A stretch of DNA of 64,000 bases, from the NCBI GenBank assembly GCA_013396915.1, contig VWZL01001959.1:108999-172998 (forward strand), written 5' to 3'. The notes under the pieces are model-generated. The model was not told the origin of the DNA. It made no database searches and saw only the letters and a list, made by a program, of their open reading frames with translations. Position numbers and translations under genes: made by a program. Source of the stretch: Stercorarius parasiticus. Taxonomy: Eukaryota; Chordata; Aves; Charadriiformes; Stercorariidae. Below, one piece after another: positions 12,163 through 25,600 of the stretch (within the stretch, counting starts at the first letter, position 1; each line of letters begins with the position of its first letter).

Positions 12163-13852
12163 TGTTTATAGGTGACACTTGCATTACCGCCTGTTTCTGG
12201 AATTCTGTCAGATACAGGACTTAAGTCTAAGTTTATGCAATTTGAAATTGCTGAACCATGGCATTGAATATCCACTTCATAATTGAGAAACTATTTGCAG
12301 GAGAAAGAGCAATTGTACCTTAGCTATGGGCAGGTTCTGGTGCAAGGTGGACAAAGGGACTCTGCACAGCGTGGCTTAAATGTTATGTAAGACAACTGAA
12401 GGCAGTGATTAAAAACACCCATAGAAGTCCCTAATTCCTTCTTGCTGCAACTGCACAAACAAGGATTATGTTTGCTGTCAGATCAACCCACTGCTGCTAG
12501 TATCCCTGAAAGCAGCTCCTTCGAAGTGCCCCAGCGAGCATGCCCTGAAAGGGTTTTGTCTGTTGAAGGTAAAAATTCCCTGTTTCTGTGCAAGTAACAG
12601 CCCAAAACATTATCTGTCTAGCAGGAGAAAACTCAGCACTAACTTCTTCCCTTTCCTCAGAAGGGCATCAGGAAGCAGATGCAGGCCCTGGGAAAGCTCC
12701 CTCTGTGCTTCTCCAGTAGTTTTGTGAAGCCCGATGAGGTGCACAGCGCAGGCATGATGGTGAGTGTTTAACAGATGTTACAGTTGTCTTTGTAATTTAG
12801 AAACAAGATGCATTTGTTACCCAGCTTGTTTGAGGCTGCAGGAGGGGAAGGGCCTCAGATCCAAGACTTACCAGGGAAGGAGCAGGAATTCAGCAGAGAG
12901 GCAGCTGCCAGCTGCTGCTCCATCATCCCCACACATGGTGACTGCTGACAGGCCCGTGCCAGCAGCACCAGGAGTAACTGAATGGGAAGCTGAGTTCCAA
13001 AACAAGAAAATTTCACAACACCTGACACCAAGAAAACTGAAAGATCACTCGTGTTTCCAGAGGCAGAATGTGGCAGGGTGGGAAGAGGAGTGAATGAGTC
13101 ATTCCGAGCAGGAGCTTTAGTCTTGGCCATGCTTCACCCTCCCCTCTCTGCCATTTCTTTGCAGGTACTTGGAGTGGAAGCAAGAGGGACCAGTGGTGGC
13201 AGGGAGCAGTGGTGCCACCCTTACGACACGGCAGGGGCCCAGACACCAAAGTCCTGCCTGGCCACCCCAGGAAGTGTCCCTAGGAATGGGGCTCGCCCAT
13301 TGAGCAAGCGCGGCACTCATTGCAGCACTTCTGGCTGTTCGGTCTAGCCCACCTGAGTGACCTCTCTTACTGGTTGTGAACCAGTGGGAGAACCAAGAGA
13401 GCCAGCATCAGGCCTTGGCACATGTGGCAGCCTCTTCCAGCCTCTCACTGGTGTGCTGTAAAGGGAGCAATATTTCCTACGGGGAGGGAAGTCATTGCAG
13501 AGGGCAATGAAAGTGTCACTTTTCCATTCTGTCTGCTCCAGGGCACCGCGGTAGCCGCGCTGCACTGCACACTGTGCACCATCCACTCGGGGAGCACACA
13601 ACGCTGAAGCGAGCACCTTTTGGAAAGGATGAAAAGTTTGCGTGTCTTTGGAGATGAGGTGCATCGTACAAGTTGCTTGCAGCAAGTCAAGGATGGCCTG
13701 AAGTGTTGAGGGGCAAAAGGTAGGAAATTAATAGCAGGCTTTGCTACTAAGCACACAACTTTAAGGAATAATATTAAATATTTCTTGTTAAGAAATCTCC
13801 ACCCACTCTGCATAGGAAATAAAATACAGGAGGATTTCTGTCCCAGTTTTAC

Positions 13853-13858
13853 TTTATT
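13853..13858 (-). terminator. Candidate distal polyadenylation signal (AATAAA) of CDS1
   Basis: A canonical AATAAA hexamer on the minus strand, about 2.6 kb after the CDS1 stop. The hexamer is directly visible; its use is inferred from position and the T-rich stretch after it. Alternatives at 14163-14168 and 15587-15592 would give shorter 3' UTRs. Confidence 0.35.
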
Positions 13859-14411
13859 TTTTTTTTTCCCCACAATGCCTGCTTCAACGAAAGATAGAAA
13901 CAGTCAAACTAAAACAGACCAGGACAACATTATATGCTTATACCATTTACAATATTTACATAATATACATTTCTTTTTCTCAAGGGGTAATTATAGCAAC
14001 TTGGAACAAAAGTGCAAGTGAAAAGAATCACTGCTGTAAAAAGAGAAACTTTCCTGTCGATCATGTTGCAACGTTTGAACTAACAGAAGTAACAAGTGGG
14101 GGAAATGCACTTCATAGAAAGCAAGCGTAATTGTCACTTCACAGTGACAGGTCCTGCTGAGCTTTATTTACACCAAGACTAAGCCATTACTCTATCCAGA
14201 AAAACTGATGAGTGAGTTCACAAGTGATCCCTTCTTCATTTTAACATTGAACAGCAGAATCTCACTGTTGAATTGTCTATTGTGCAAATACGTAGCAATT
14301 AGTTTCAAATGCTCTGTTGTATTAAATGCTAAAATATATTTTAACTTCCTTATTATACATGCTATAAAATTACACTAAAAAGTTCAAGTTTCTGAAGTAA
14401 CAATTACCTTT

Positions 14412-14429
14412 CTATATATATATATATAT
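14412..14429. repeat. (TA)n microsatellite in the CDS1 3' UTR
   Basis: About nine TA units in the presumed 3' UTR, next to an AT-rich run. Confidence 0.9.
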
Positions 14430-16485
14430 TCTCTCTGTATAAACTTTTAAATTTTTAATTTTTCTTTTTTAAATACCCAGGATAAAGATATACCAGCTCC
14501 AGTACGGCTGTGTTTTTTCATAAGCATCTACCAAAGTCCCACACGTAACCAAAGCCTCATCTAAAAGTTACGTTTTCCAGGTATGCTACTTTGGTCACCC
14601 TCTCATTTTCCCTTCCCTTCTTTTTAAAGCACCTTCCCACATGTCCCACTGTGACCTCAGGCTATGCTGCTTTTCCGGTGGAAGGGATGAATTTCAGTCC
14701 CCTCCAATTAATAAGCCAAGTCGCATGGCCACTGACGGACGAGCAGCTGTCGACATTTTGCACCTCTCTGGAGGGTTCCTTCAATAGACTACTGCGATCT
14801 CCAGGTCAGACATAATGTAATTCTGTCAAATACCTGACATCAACAGGAATTACTTTAGACCCGGATTTCGTTTCATAGCCATGTACAGGGGTGTTTTTCC
14901 ACACACAGGCTGTACACATGCTACCACGGCTTAAGTGCAAAACAGAGCGCATGGTGCTCTCAGCTGGATGGTGTTCAACAAAACACAGTCTGAATTTTAC
15001 AGAGACAGCTTGTCGCCCACCCTGGTGATTTTCCCCATGGTTTTATCCTCAAGTAGCACCAACCATTTAAAATTTTCACCTTTTATATACATACACCTTT
15101 GAATATTTTCTCTCTATATACATACACACACATATATGTGGCATCGGGACGTTCACTGCAGGAGAAACTTATTTACAATAAGTTGGAAAAATTCAGTTGT
15201 ATCAAGTTACAGTACACCAAAACAAAATTGATATTTGTGCTTTCTTTTTCTACAGGAGTCATTTTTGTAATTTCAAAAAAGGTTTATATTTTTATTTGCA
15301 TCAAGACATGTCACATGATGAAAAAAGTTAGAAAACAGCTGGGACTGAGAATTACAGGGCATCAGCTTCCCTCATATGCCCCATTAAGCCTACAGAATAG
15401 CTGCTTTCTATAAAAATTCTCCATTCAAACACCTATGCAGCTACCCACGCTTGCTTGAGGATCTTCTTAATAAATAACATGCAGCAGAAGAACCATGCAT
15501 CTGTCTTGCACTGTGCACATTCATGAGACAAAAGTTTCTGCCTTCACTGAGTAATACATTAACAAAACAGCACTTAAACTTCTCTTTTTATTTGGGACAT
15601 CAAAGTGCTTTTAAAAAGAAGGAAATACCCCCCTTCTACGCGGTAGTTAAGAGGCACAAGGAATAAGGCTTGAATTACTGTCTTCAGACACTGACTAGGC
15701 TGTGGAAACCAATGGCTTAAACTCCAGATTCTCCCCGGTCTCTTTACTGGGTTGGAGAAACCCATTTTCTCAGATAATCCCTACTCTTGAATGTAAGATG
15801 CTTGCTTATAATCCATAATATTAACCAAAAAAATAGCAGCTCCACAGCCCAAAGAGCCCAGCTATACTTCGGTAAAGGTAGTTTTCTCTTGAAAGCATGA
15901 AATAGTTTCATAACGAAGCTGTTTAATTAAAAACAGAGCAAAGTTTAACCTTCAGAGCGATTTAGTAAATACAGGTAGTCTGATACAGGAGGCTGTAAGT
16001 ACCTTTTTGACTGGGCTAACAAGTATTTTCTGGCCAATTGTAATTTCAGCACTGGGCTACATAAAAGTGACCGCCTGCCTCATCTGTTTAATGCTTCAGC
16101 AACCACTGGAGACCAAAACCACATTGCTAAATTATACAATATTAACTAATTCATTAAAAACTAACAGTGAATTTAATATTTTTTTTAAATTAAATACAAA
16201 GCCTGTCAGGCTGGGTGCTGAAGGAACACTGCTGCCATCCACTTCAGGAACTAAAATATACAGCACGTGTACTGTTACTTCGCAAGTATGTTAATTATTT
16301 TAGGAGTAAGAGATCTTCTGTGTCCAAATAGGGAGCCATAGCATTCACATTCATTTAAAGAAATATTCACCTCTTCCAGACCACAAACTACTCTTCCTTT
16401 AGCTATTATCTATGTGCACGTTCACAATGCTTTTCCACAGGCTTCTTGTAAATGGAGGTTTCTTCTAGTCCTCCATTTTGACAAA

Positions 16486-16615
16486 CTACCCTCTCAGAGA
16501 TGGCTGCAGGATCCCTTTTTCGACAAGGTGAGATTTCAGGGTTTTATACACACTTAGTTGTTGCTCAGGCTGAAGTATCAACAACTGTTTCAGTAATTTG
16601 CTGGGATTTGGACCC
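16486..16615 (-). CDS. CDS1: CDS1 exon 13, C-terminal coding part with stop codon
   Basis: 130 nt of coding sequence. Acceptor CATTGACAG. It encodes the cytosolic tail [12 protein letters not shown], then [13 protein letters not shown], ending G-I-L-Q-P-S-L-R-G and TAG at 16486-16488. This tail separates CDS1 from CDS2. The same exon continues into the 3' UTR. Confidence 0.97.
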
Positions 16616-19600
16616 CTGTCAATGAAAAAAAGAAAGTTTTTTTTGGTGAGCAGCTGCTCTAAAGAAACTTTTTGACAGCTTTCCGTTTTCCTCTTGCAGC
16701 ACAAACAATGCCTCTTTTGGGGACACCAAGTTATGGATTACTCCCAGTCTATGTTCTCAGGGTGGATGGGCAAGCATTACTGGCAAAGTATTCTCCTTAG
16801 CTCAATTTGAACAGAAACTAAAAAGCATTTCTTGTATTTGCTGTTAAATGGGCATATTAAGAAGGCTTATGACAAATAAAATTCACTTATTCATCCTTAA
16901 TCACCGTAATTTTTCATCAACAGATCTTTTTTAGTTTAGTATCTGTTGCCAGATAAGATGTATACTATTGAACTGAATGGAAAGTTGGCCAAGTCGGTAA
17001 AGAAAACCACAAATTATACCAAGCTTTTCTAAATAACAGCCTTATTTTTAGCTAGTCATTTATTTACGATCTGCTTCCAAGACAGACCGAATACGAGGCA
17101 AATAATCTGATTAGGTATCGAATAATTATTTAGACATATGCATTTACAAAACTAAGGGCACGTATCAGGACACCTACAGCCCCTTGATTCCCCCCTGCCC
17201 CAGGAACTAAAATGACTGACTGTAAGAGAATTGTCATTCCCATGATTTCTTCTTGAAAGCTGGTGTGGTTCAGGGAAGATAAGCAGTATTTTTAAGAAGT
17301 TGTCTCCTCTCTTTAACCATAGTGTTTTCTTCTTAAACAGAAAATCCCAAGTCAAGCAACTGAGAAATTCTGAAACTCACAGGAAGAACTGCAGTCTCGC
17401 AACCTACAGGCTCTTCAGAAACCACACAGGGAAAGCAGATGCTGCAGCAGCCCTCCTGCTCAAAACCCCATCCTCATACCTCTCCGTAATCAGTAAATTC
17501 TAGTAAAACTTCTAAGAGGCTGCTACACAAAAACTTTCTGGTACTTAGGGTACCCAGGTTACCTTTAACAGCAGTCACAGGAACATTAAGGCATAGCTTG
17601 AACCTGACACAAATCCTAGGCAGTGACATGTGCTTTCTGAGTACTTCTGTATTTGAAATCATTGCATAAATCAGATTTAGAAACCTGCAATCTTCACTAT
17701 GCTAACAGTGCAGAACATAACTCGTATGAAGTAACTGTGGTCCAGCTCCTGTGCAAGCTTAAGCAGTTAATATTGTAAAAAGCCCATACCTTATGAAACT
17801 GGTGATATAGACGTGAACAAAAGTAGCCATCAAGTACTGACAATCAAAGCGATCCATTATTCCACCATGCCCAGGGATTGTGTCTGCGAAATCCTTTTGA
17901 GTGTGAAGGATGAGGGGGGAAAAAAAAATCGCGGTCAGTGATTCCTATGAAACACACTGACGATGTATCACTTGACAGCAGCACATTAAGGCCGCAATTA
18001 AGCTATGGTTTCACCGCACTGAGCCAAAAGTTAGCAAGAGCCTCCTTTGCTAAAGGAGGTTTTTCAACTGCAAAGGTGAGTCAAGGGGTGAGAAGAAAAA
18101 GAAGAGATGAAGCAACTTGTCCACAGTATCACACAAGAGGACAGCAGTAGGTCAGGTGCAGGTTTGCTACACTTGCGTGCCTACACATACTTCATTTTGT
18201 AGCTAATGGCTGTGTTTCTTGCCTCTGTAGAATCTAATTCTCCTCTTTAATACTTTGATTGCTTTATTCTCTACTGGTAGCTGCTGCTGAAGCACTTGTT
18301 ACCAGGGAATACATTTCTGCTACAAGAGAAGCAGTGATCTGAGGGCTCCTTCCACTGTCTAACACTGGCTTTGCAAGTTGTACTGTCCGGTCACCTGCTG
18401 GTTTTTTCACTGGGTTCTTGGTAACCGTAGTTAAAAACCATAATGTGTGCATACAATATAAATATATTTAACAGAATCAAAAAACCCTGTAGTGAAAAGT
18501 TTATCACTACTTAAAAAATATATTTCTGATGCAAACAAAACTTGATACGCTACCTTTGCGTTACCTGACCTTGTCTGTAGAACAGCTTTCTAAGTCAAAC
18601 TACCTGCATATATCTTTTTTGTCATCACACTCATTTGTATACTCACTGGGTGAAAACCCTGACCTTAGTCATGTGGGGTGACTGCCAGAAAGTTAAACCA
18701 GTCCTGTGTCCGTGCCACTCCACTCCTCCAGTGCCAGGCAGGCATGGAATGTCCAACCTAACCTATGCTGTCCAACCAACCTAACGCTGCCTTCAGTAAC
18801 AATTCCACAATATCATAGAATGGTTTAGGTTGGAAGGGACCTTAAATATCATCTAGTTCCAACCATCCTGCCCTGGGCAGGGACACCTCCCACAAGACCT
18901 GGTTGCTCAAAGCCCCATCCAACCTGGCCTTGAACACTTCCAGGAATGGGGCAGCCACAGCTTCTCTGGGCAACCTGTTCCAGTGCTGTTTCATAGTAAA
19001 ATATTTCTTCCTAATATCTAACGTATATCTACCCTCTTCCAGCTTGAAGCCATTACCCCTCATCCTATCACTACATGCCCTTGTAAAAAGTCCCTCTCCG
19101 GCTTTCTTGTAGCCCCCTTCAGGTACTGGAAGGCCGCTATAAGGTCTCCCTGGAGTCTCCTCTTCCCCAGGCTGAACAGCCCAACTCTCTCAGCCTGTCC
19201 TCATAGAGGAGAGGTGCTCCAGCCCTCCGATCATCTTTGTGGCCCTCCACTGGACCCACTCCAAGAGGTCCAAGTACTTATGTTGGGAGCTCCAGAGCTG
19301 GACACAGTACTGCAGGTCTCACAAGAGCGGAGCAGAGGGGCAGAATCACCTCCCTCGACCTGCTGGCCATGCTTCTTTTGATGCAGCCCAGGATGTGGTT
19401 GGCTTTCTGGGCTGCAAGCACACATTCCTGGCTCACGTTGAGCTTCTCATCCACCAACACCTCTAAGTCCTTCTCCTCAGGGCTGCTCTCAAGCCATTCT
19501 CTGCCCAACCTGTATTTGTGCTTCAGATTGCCATGGGATATCCCTGTCTTCCTGACAGCACTGTCTTGGGGCCCAGAAGTATTAAAAAAAAAATAAATTA

Positions 19601-22600
19601 CCTTTTAATGTTCTACTTTAAGAATAAGTGCTGCTTTTCAGAAGCATTTTTTTTTCCTCCAAAAGCCCTTCTTCACACAAACAGTCTTTTGCTACCTGGA
19701 TGTACAGGTACAACAGCACACAAGGCTGTAGCTAGCTGGGCAAGTGCTGGGCAAGCTGCTCAGATCGGCATAAGAAAGAGGGGGGTAAGGACAAGCACAT
19801 GTATGGGAGTTCAGCACAAACAGAGAGGTTTATATACTTCTGTGCAAAGCACATGCCAAAACTGGTGGACATAGGAAACAATAACAAGAACAACAACAAG
19901 CAACAGGATAAGAATTACAGCAGTCCTACCAAGACATAAAGGAGGTCGGGAGAAAATTTGGGGTTGCCCTCTTCCCATACTCCTGCTGCCACTTAATACC
20001 AGCCAGGGACAACACTGCCACAAGCGACAGCGCACACCTTGCAATAAACAGAGGTTAGCACGTCACATCATTTGCCAACACACGCTCTTGTTACAAGGTG
20101 GCACTGTATTGGCAAAGGCAGCCAAACACCTCATGCTTTCGTGAACCTGACACGTCAGCATCTGTGTACGACACAAATACTGTCGGTAAAACACAGCCAG
20201 CCACAGTCGGAAGGGTAAACCACTGTTGGTGCTTCTTAGGCATCTACAGGTTGCCTTTCATGTCAAGTAAAATATCTCACACCTTGCTTGTCTAAACCAC
20301 TTCTGCAGCATGACTTGGAAGAGTAATTATCAAACAAAATATGACACCAAATTATTCTTAGATTTCCAACACTAAAGTCACACGTTGATTATGCAAAGTT
20401 TTAAGAATAACATATACATATATCTGGTCAAACTACGTACTGCGGCTGATGCTAAAAACCAGCTCAAACATCATTGCACCATAATAGAAACACTAGGTAC
20501 TATAATGAACGATTAAAAACAAAACAAAGCAAACCCAGCCCACCCATTTATCTAATTCAAAGATAAAACAAAAACAAAACCGGTTTACAGAAGTCGTTAC
20601 TCACCTTGATTTTGAAAGCTCTTTTAAATCCACTGGCAAAAAATCCTCCAAACGGCCCAATTAATGAGGCAAATGTTGACAGTGCAATGCTGTGCATCTG
20701 AAATGGGTACATATTCACCGTTTCCTACAAGAAAAAATAATTAGCACTGTATTTCAATATGTTTGATTGTAGGCATTTTAAGCTTAAATATTTTAAAATG
20801 GGCCTGTCACAGAGCAAATTTCCACAAAGCTCCAGCTTCTCTCCTTAAAATGCTTGTTGGAGCCTCGCAAAATAGTCCAGAAGGGCACGCGGAACTACCA
20901 TCTCTTTTTAGGATTTAACTGATAGCTCTCTATTAGACTGGCACAGAGCTGGGCATTGCCATCTCCTTGCCCATTACCAAAATACACGATATAGTTGGAC
21001 ACAGTAAGATTTCTCTCCGCTCGGTTCACATTATGTTTTTGTTCAGAAAAATCCTTATTAAATTTGCAATCAACCCCACAGTCCCTGAAGCAACAGTATG
21101 TTCATTTAGTACTAAATACTAAATGTACTTCTAGATGTACTCTTGCTTTTCTACGTACCAACTGTAGACATTACTTACTTTTAGTCTGAAGTTTAGTTAG
21201 TACAGTTTCTGGTTTGTGCTTTCTTCTAGTAACCACATCAACTTTTCCCCTTCGGTGTTACACCCATGTAACCACAGGCAAAGCCCACTGCCTTCCCTGG
21301 TGCTGTGCACTCACTCCCTGTGCTGAGCCACTGCACAGCCCAGGGGAGTGTCGCAGAACCCACTTGTTCTGTATTTGTCCCAGTCACCTCCTCTTTGCCC
21401 TAAAGCAGAAATAATGACAGACTGCTTTGTTTCTATTTGGCATTCTCTTCCTGTTGGAGCACCTCTGGAGCATGTGACTTCGGAAGCACTGCTTTGTACA
21501 GTAGGATAATCGACGACCTATGTCCTGACAGGTTAAGATACAACAGCTCACTTAAAAGTATTTCCAGGCTGGGTGTGAGGAAAAGGGTCGGTGACTACAT
21601 TACATGGAACTATTACTGGTACTCCTTTTTCACTCAGCATGGAAGTAATGGCACTAATGCACAAGATGCTATGTGGTGAAGTACGAGTCCAATTCTAAAA
21701 GCAGCTAGCTGAAACACTAGCTGAAAATGGAATGAAGTTCTACAAAATTACTTGAGCTTGCTACTAATTCGGGCCATAACAAGGCTTTGTCCATTTTCCA
21801 TCAAAATTTAAAGGTTGCTCTTCAAAAATAGGCTTTTCTGCAAAATGCTTAAGTGACATCCATTTCTAGCACAAAAAGGATACAGTCGATAAGAACGCAG
21901 GCAGATTTCCTTGAGTGACTCCAGCAATACATCTGCTTGGGTGACCACCTCCCCAATCTGAGCAACAGAGCTCCTCGTGGTATTGATTCAGGTCTTACCC
22001 TTCAAGCCTTACCAGCATTCATATACCTTTCTAAAAAGGTTTAGAAAACCATTCAAGCTGGGAAGTACAATTTCAATTTTAACCAAAGCCTGGTTTTTTT
22101 CCTTACCCATCCCAACACAGCCTGAAGCAATGGTGGCAGAGAGTACTTCTTCATCTGAAAGAGCTCTGAAGGTTCACACTCTGTCACAAATCTGTTGGTT
22201 TCACTGTTATATTCCACGGGGCAGACAAAGTACTGATGTTGAGCCAAAAAATAGGAAAACTGAAAAGCAAAACAAAGACTCCTGAAAGAGGTTTTCATTG
22301 TTACAGTCAAAAATCATATTGTAATGGATGGCTTTGTCATCGCAAGCTGAGGATAACGAAAAGTCTTTTTAATAACAAAGAGACCCAGAATGGAGTAAAA
22401 TTCGCCTGTTTAAACTGGAGAATGTCTCAACAAGGCAGACAAATGTTCAAGGCGCTTGGTGATGATTTCCCAGCTTGTTTTCATATCTTTCAGATTCATA
22501 TCTACTGCATTATAAAATCCCAAAATGTTAGCCACTCATCATTTTTTGGAGTTCATTTCTCCATTAAAACTTGAACTATCACTTCTACCAAGTTTGGCAT

Positions 22601-25600
22601 TTATGAGTTCTGCTGACCTTGGTGATAAGTTACTTATCAGAACAGTTACTGTACGCTGTTATCTTCTATGCAAATTTCAGTGTAAACTACTTCTCAGGAG
22701 AAATGTCATTATAAAGTACATGATACAAAAGCACTACTTTACAAAGCATAAATAATGTGATGGTTAATCTTCATTTTCAAAGTAGGGATGCAACTGATAG
22801 ATATGCCAGATATAGTAACAGTAATGGCAAAAATGATCAATATAACCCATCCAGGAGAGGTGCAAGCTTTGCCTAACCTTTCCAGCTAGTTACGAATTGG
22901 CAGAATTCTCTAGCCAAAAAAACCCAGCCCCTAACTCTTAGGCTTTCAGCAGGTTGAGATTAGCAAATTTGTCAGTAATTTTACTTCAAGTAAAACCAGA
23001 AAGTTGAAGACTGCACGTATACAAGGCAAGTCCCGTGGTTACTTACAATAAATCCAAATACAACTGTGGAAAAGAAGCCTCCAATGAACCCCTCCCAGGT
23101 CTTCTTGGGAGACAGCTAGGCACAAAAGAGATAGCGTTAGCCTCATCAGTTGCATCACTGAACCCTTTTTTACTGTATTTCTGGACCTTGTTTGTGAACA
23201 TTAAGCTCCTATTTGGGTTTTCAAAGCTATGTGTGAAATACTGAATGTCAGCAGCTGCAGCCACTGAACATGATCAATAGAGGAGTATGGCTAGGACCTG
23301 TCCCAGGCAAGGAGGGAAAGTGCCACAGGGCAGCTTGAGGGAACAGAGAGCTCCCTTCCCATCTGCTGCTGCCGTCTGGAGGCTGCTGCCTGCCTCTGGC
23401 CACAGCTAACGCCGATTAAGCAGCTGAGCTCCTTCAAGCAGAAGGCTTGGAAACCTGCACGAGCACACTATGGCTCTCTTGGAGACCTCTGCTAGCAAGC
23501 GCACATTTGGATAGCGACAGAAGCCTGGGTGTTAGACAACTACTGCTGGGGATGCTCCTCGAGAGATCGTAGCTTGCTACATACAGGTTGGCAAACTAAT
23601 GCAGCAAATGACTGCAGGCCTAGAGAGATCAGCATAGCAAGCTATTTTCTTCAACAAATTCTATCACATTTTCAATTTAGGGGCAGCTGAATATCAGAAC
23701 CAACTAAATACCCAAAAGTTAATATGGCAACATGATGAAAATAATAATTTATGGCTTTCTGTGGGGCCTTGCATATTCTACCAGAATAGGAAGATTACTA
23801 CTTGAGCCCTTCTCAGTGCTACATCAACAAGACCAGATGAGGAATAGGTATTTATACTTATTTCAGATTACAGTTTCTGACAGTAAGGATGCAGTTAAAA
23901 CTAAATATTAATTCCAAAAAGGAAGCGATTACAAACGATGATGCAATAGGCTTGAAATGTATTATACTGTCATATCAATATTACATTCATATTAATCCCA
24001 GTTTCCACTTACAAATCTTCAGAAACAGGACAGTCAATTCAGTTTTTTAACAAAGATGTGTATCATGCAGTACAGCGGAAAGTATTTTTTCCATGAACAT
24101 GTTTTTGATCAAGCATCAAAAATGCTATAAATTGTAAAAGCTTGTTAGTGAGGAAGTGCTGAAGTACATACCTTAATTAATGGAGTTCTGCCAAAGAAGA
24201 ACCCAAAAATGTAAGCGGTAATATCATTGCAGATAACACTTGAAATTGGAACCAGAAACCTAGAGAAAGACATAAAAAGTTTCATAGAGAAAAAGAAAAG
24301 CTGCCCAAACCTAAACACAGGACAGAAATTGAAACAGCAGCATTTCTTTCTGGGAAATTTTTCTGTCGTATTTAGAAGGAATTATGTTTCGTAATGCGTT
24401 CACCTAGTTCCCCCATGAGCAGCACATTTAGCTCTACTGGTTTTAGTCTTCAGCCAATCAAGACCATTACAGATCCGTGTCAGTTCAAGTTAAGATACGA
24501 TTTCAGCGCATGAGCTTAAAAAGTGAACAGGCTGGCTTTGTCCTATCAGACTTGAAGACTGGTACCACAGTTAAGAAGAAATCAACGAGTATAAACATGT
24601 TAATGTTATTGGTAACATCAAAGCAAGCAAATTCCTTGTAAAGAAGTTTAATGATGCCTAAATTTAATAAAAAAAATTTTTTTCCTTCTTTTCCTCCTGT
24701 CAGTTTGGAGCAGCCTGTGTTAGCTTTCCAAGTGTTCTTTGCATGCAGACAGCATCTGGATTTGTTACTCAAGCCTGTTAATCTTTTTCTTTGTTGTTCC
24801 CTTTTCAAAGCAGGGATGTATTAATAAGCTAATATTCAGATTTTCTTACCATCTGCCAAATTGCCTAGCGCCAGTGGAAATAGCAGACTAGCAAGGCAAC
24901 TAGGTTCAGGTTTTGGCACATGAACGTGATCAGTATGAAAAGAATTTGTGAATACAAACTTTGTCAAAGGCTTTGGGTTTTCCTTCTAACTATAAGCATG
25001 TCTTTTCTGCAATAATCTCTCCAGTTGTACATATATCAGGAAAAGAAAAAGGAGAACATACAGTATTACGTCCCTGGAAGAACACAAATCATCTTCCATG
25101 TGCTTCTTCCTTCTTTCTCAATTTGTAATTTACCCTGTTCCTGAAGAAGTGGGGATGGGAAAACACACCCGCTCTTTGAGGAGCGGTTTTAAGTAATCAA
25201 ATTCATCAGAATTTAATATATCGCTAGAAATGGGGCATTAAGATGACCCAAAACCATCCAAGATTTTAACTCTTAAAATATTTTAAGTAATCTGAATTTA
25301 TCTGAACAGGGAAGGTGGCCAGACTGGGGATTTCAAATTAAATGGTCCAACTTCAATAGCTCTGAGCAACCTGAAGCTCCCAAATAATTGAAAAAGGACT
25401 GCTGGATATTCATCCATTCAGCAAAATGCTATGGAAACTATTTCACCAAGCATGCAAGCAATCCTATTCCTTGCAAGTCAATGAAGTGGCTGTTCAAAAC
25501 TACCACACTTGTGGCTGCCAATCTAGTTAAAGAGGTTTCTGCTTCCTCTCCTGCATCCTTTACCTCATCGCTCACAATTCCTCCGACTCCCCTTCCAACT

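Larger units (their letters stand above)
8976..13829. other. Intergenic DNA between a CR1 and the CDS1 3' end: no gene seen
   Basis: Mixed-composition DNA with a moderately GC-rich section at about 9250-9800 and 10400-11080, the degraded CR1/L3-like relic and a short CR1 tail. The longer open frames (up to about 179 codons) overlap on both strands and carry no domain or splice pattern, so I read them as chance frames. Confidence 0.5.
13830..16485 (-). other. CDS1: Probable CDS1 3' UTR
   Basis: This AT-rich stretch follows the CDS1 stop and has no sustained frame. On the minus strand it holds several AATAAA hexamers: 15587-15592, 14163-14168 and a last one at 13853-13858. The last is followed by a T-rich stretch on the transcript strand, so it is my choice for the distal polyadenylation site. 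It also holds a (TA)n run at 14412-14429 and a TA/CA-rich patch at 15110-15136. The end point is inferred; transcripts could end at an earlier hexamer. Confidence 0.5.

Noticed and set aside
18041..18065. Stem CCTCCTTT / AAAGGAGG with a 3-base loop followed by TTTTT, like a bacterial terminator
   Set aside because: The context is a vertebrate intron, where Rho-independent terminators have no role. Probably chance.
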